From NCBI GenBank assembly GCA_016302985.1, contig JAEDMN010000199.1:1-5967 (forward strand): 5,967 nucleotides of DNA. The letters are read 5' to 3'. This stretch comes from Kiritimatiellia bacterium. GTDB lineage: Bacteria; Verrucomicrobiota; Kiritimatiellia; RFP12; UBA1067. The position numbers were made by a program, and so were the translations under genes. Of this stretch, positions 5,907 through 5,967 are shown one piece after another (within the stretch, counting starts at the first letter, position 1; each line of letters begins with the position of its first letter). The notes under the pieces are model-generated. The model saw only the letters and a program-made list of their open reading frames with translations. It ran no database searches and was not told where the DNA came from.

Positions 5907-5930
5907 TCGGGCGCGGCGCCCCGTCGCCTT
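5906..5930 (+). repeat. Possible decayed third copy of the REP-like repeat
   Basis: Immediately after the hydrolase stop, GTCG then GGCGCGGCG, loop CCC and CGTCGCCTT align without gaps to GTAG, GGCGCGATG, TCC and CATCGCGCC of the exact repeat. Most differences near the loop are transitions. Six inner pairs remain (5913-5918 with 5922-5927, one of them G-T), and one T-A pair of the exact repeat is replaced by C-G, a compensatory change. The outer three pairs are lost or wobble. In DNA this GC-rich the match could be chance. No T-run follows, so it is not a clear terminator. Confidence 0.35.
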
Positions 5931-5940
5931 CGGCGGAACC

Positions 5941-5967
5941 GCGGACAGGCCGACAGACGCGGACAGA
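5941..5967 (+). repeat. Degenerate 9-base tandem repeat at the window edge
   Basis: Three consecutive 9-base units read GCGGACAGG, CCGACAGAC and GCGGACAGA, sharing the core CGGACAG or CCGACAG. The array runs to the last base, so its full length is unknown. It lies 34 bases after the hydrolase stop, in apparently noncoding sequence. Three short units in GC-rich DNA are weak evidence on their own. Confidence 0.35.

Overview
The window is one GC-rich, tightly packed bacterial locus with three genes, all on the + strand. Third codon positions are overwhelmingly G or C, which keeps long shadow frames open on both strands. No marker gene fixes the taxon. The mix of a divergent ROK-type kinase, a lipoprotein phosphodiesterase-fold enzyme, a very large secreted GH13-type hydrolase and GTAG-headed palindromic repeats would suit a gut or sediment polysaccharide degrader such as a member of the Planctomycetes-Verrucomicrobia-Chlamydiae group. 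That placement is inference only.

Layout. Bases 1-30 are a REP-like palindromic repeat. Bases 51-1436 encode a cytoplasmic ROK/ASKHA-fold protein with an extra ~150-residue N-terminal region and a degenerated zinc site. Eleven bases later, with a ribosome binding site that overlaps the previous stop, bases 1448-2416 encode a lipoprotein of the endonuclease/exonuclease/phosphatase (EEP) fold. The two genes look like one translational unit. An 88-base gap follows. It holds a second exact copy of the 30-bp repeat (2446-2475) and then an extended -10 promoter (TG-n-TATAAT, 2490-2498) placed so that transcription should start at or very near the ATG at 2505, giving a leaderless message. Bases 2505-5906 encode a 1133-residue secreted protein: signal peptide, N-terminal beta-rich domain, GH13-like catalytic barrel with D434/E484/D547, a beta domain, a linker encoded by two adjacent hairpins, and a C-terminal beta-rich domain resembling the N-terminal one. 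The last 61 bases hold a possible decayed third repeat copy and a short 9-base tandem repeat.

How the genes may fit together: the secreted GH13-like enzyme would act on an alpha-glucan-type or related glycan outside the cytoplasm, the lipoprotein would remove or cleave phosphate esters at the envelope, and the ROK-like protein would handle or sense a sugar in the cytoplasm. Co-location supports this; no substrate can be read from the sequence. The most unusual items are the exact GTAG-headed repeat before two gene starts, the leaderless promoter abutting one copy, the in-frame hairpin doublet inside the hydrolase gene, and the loss of the ROK zinc ligands.
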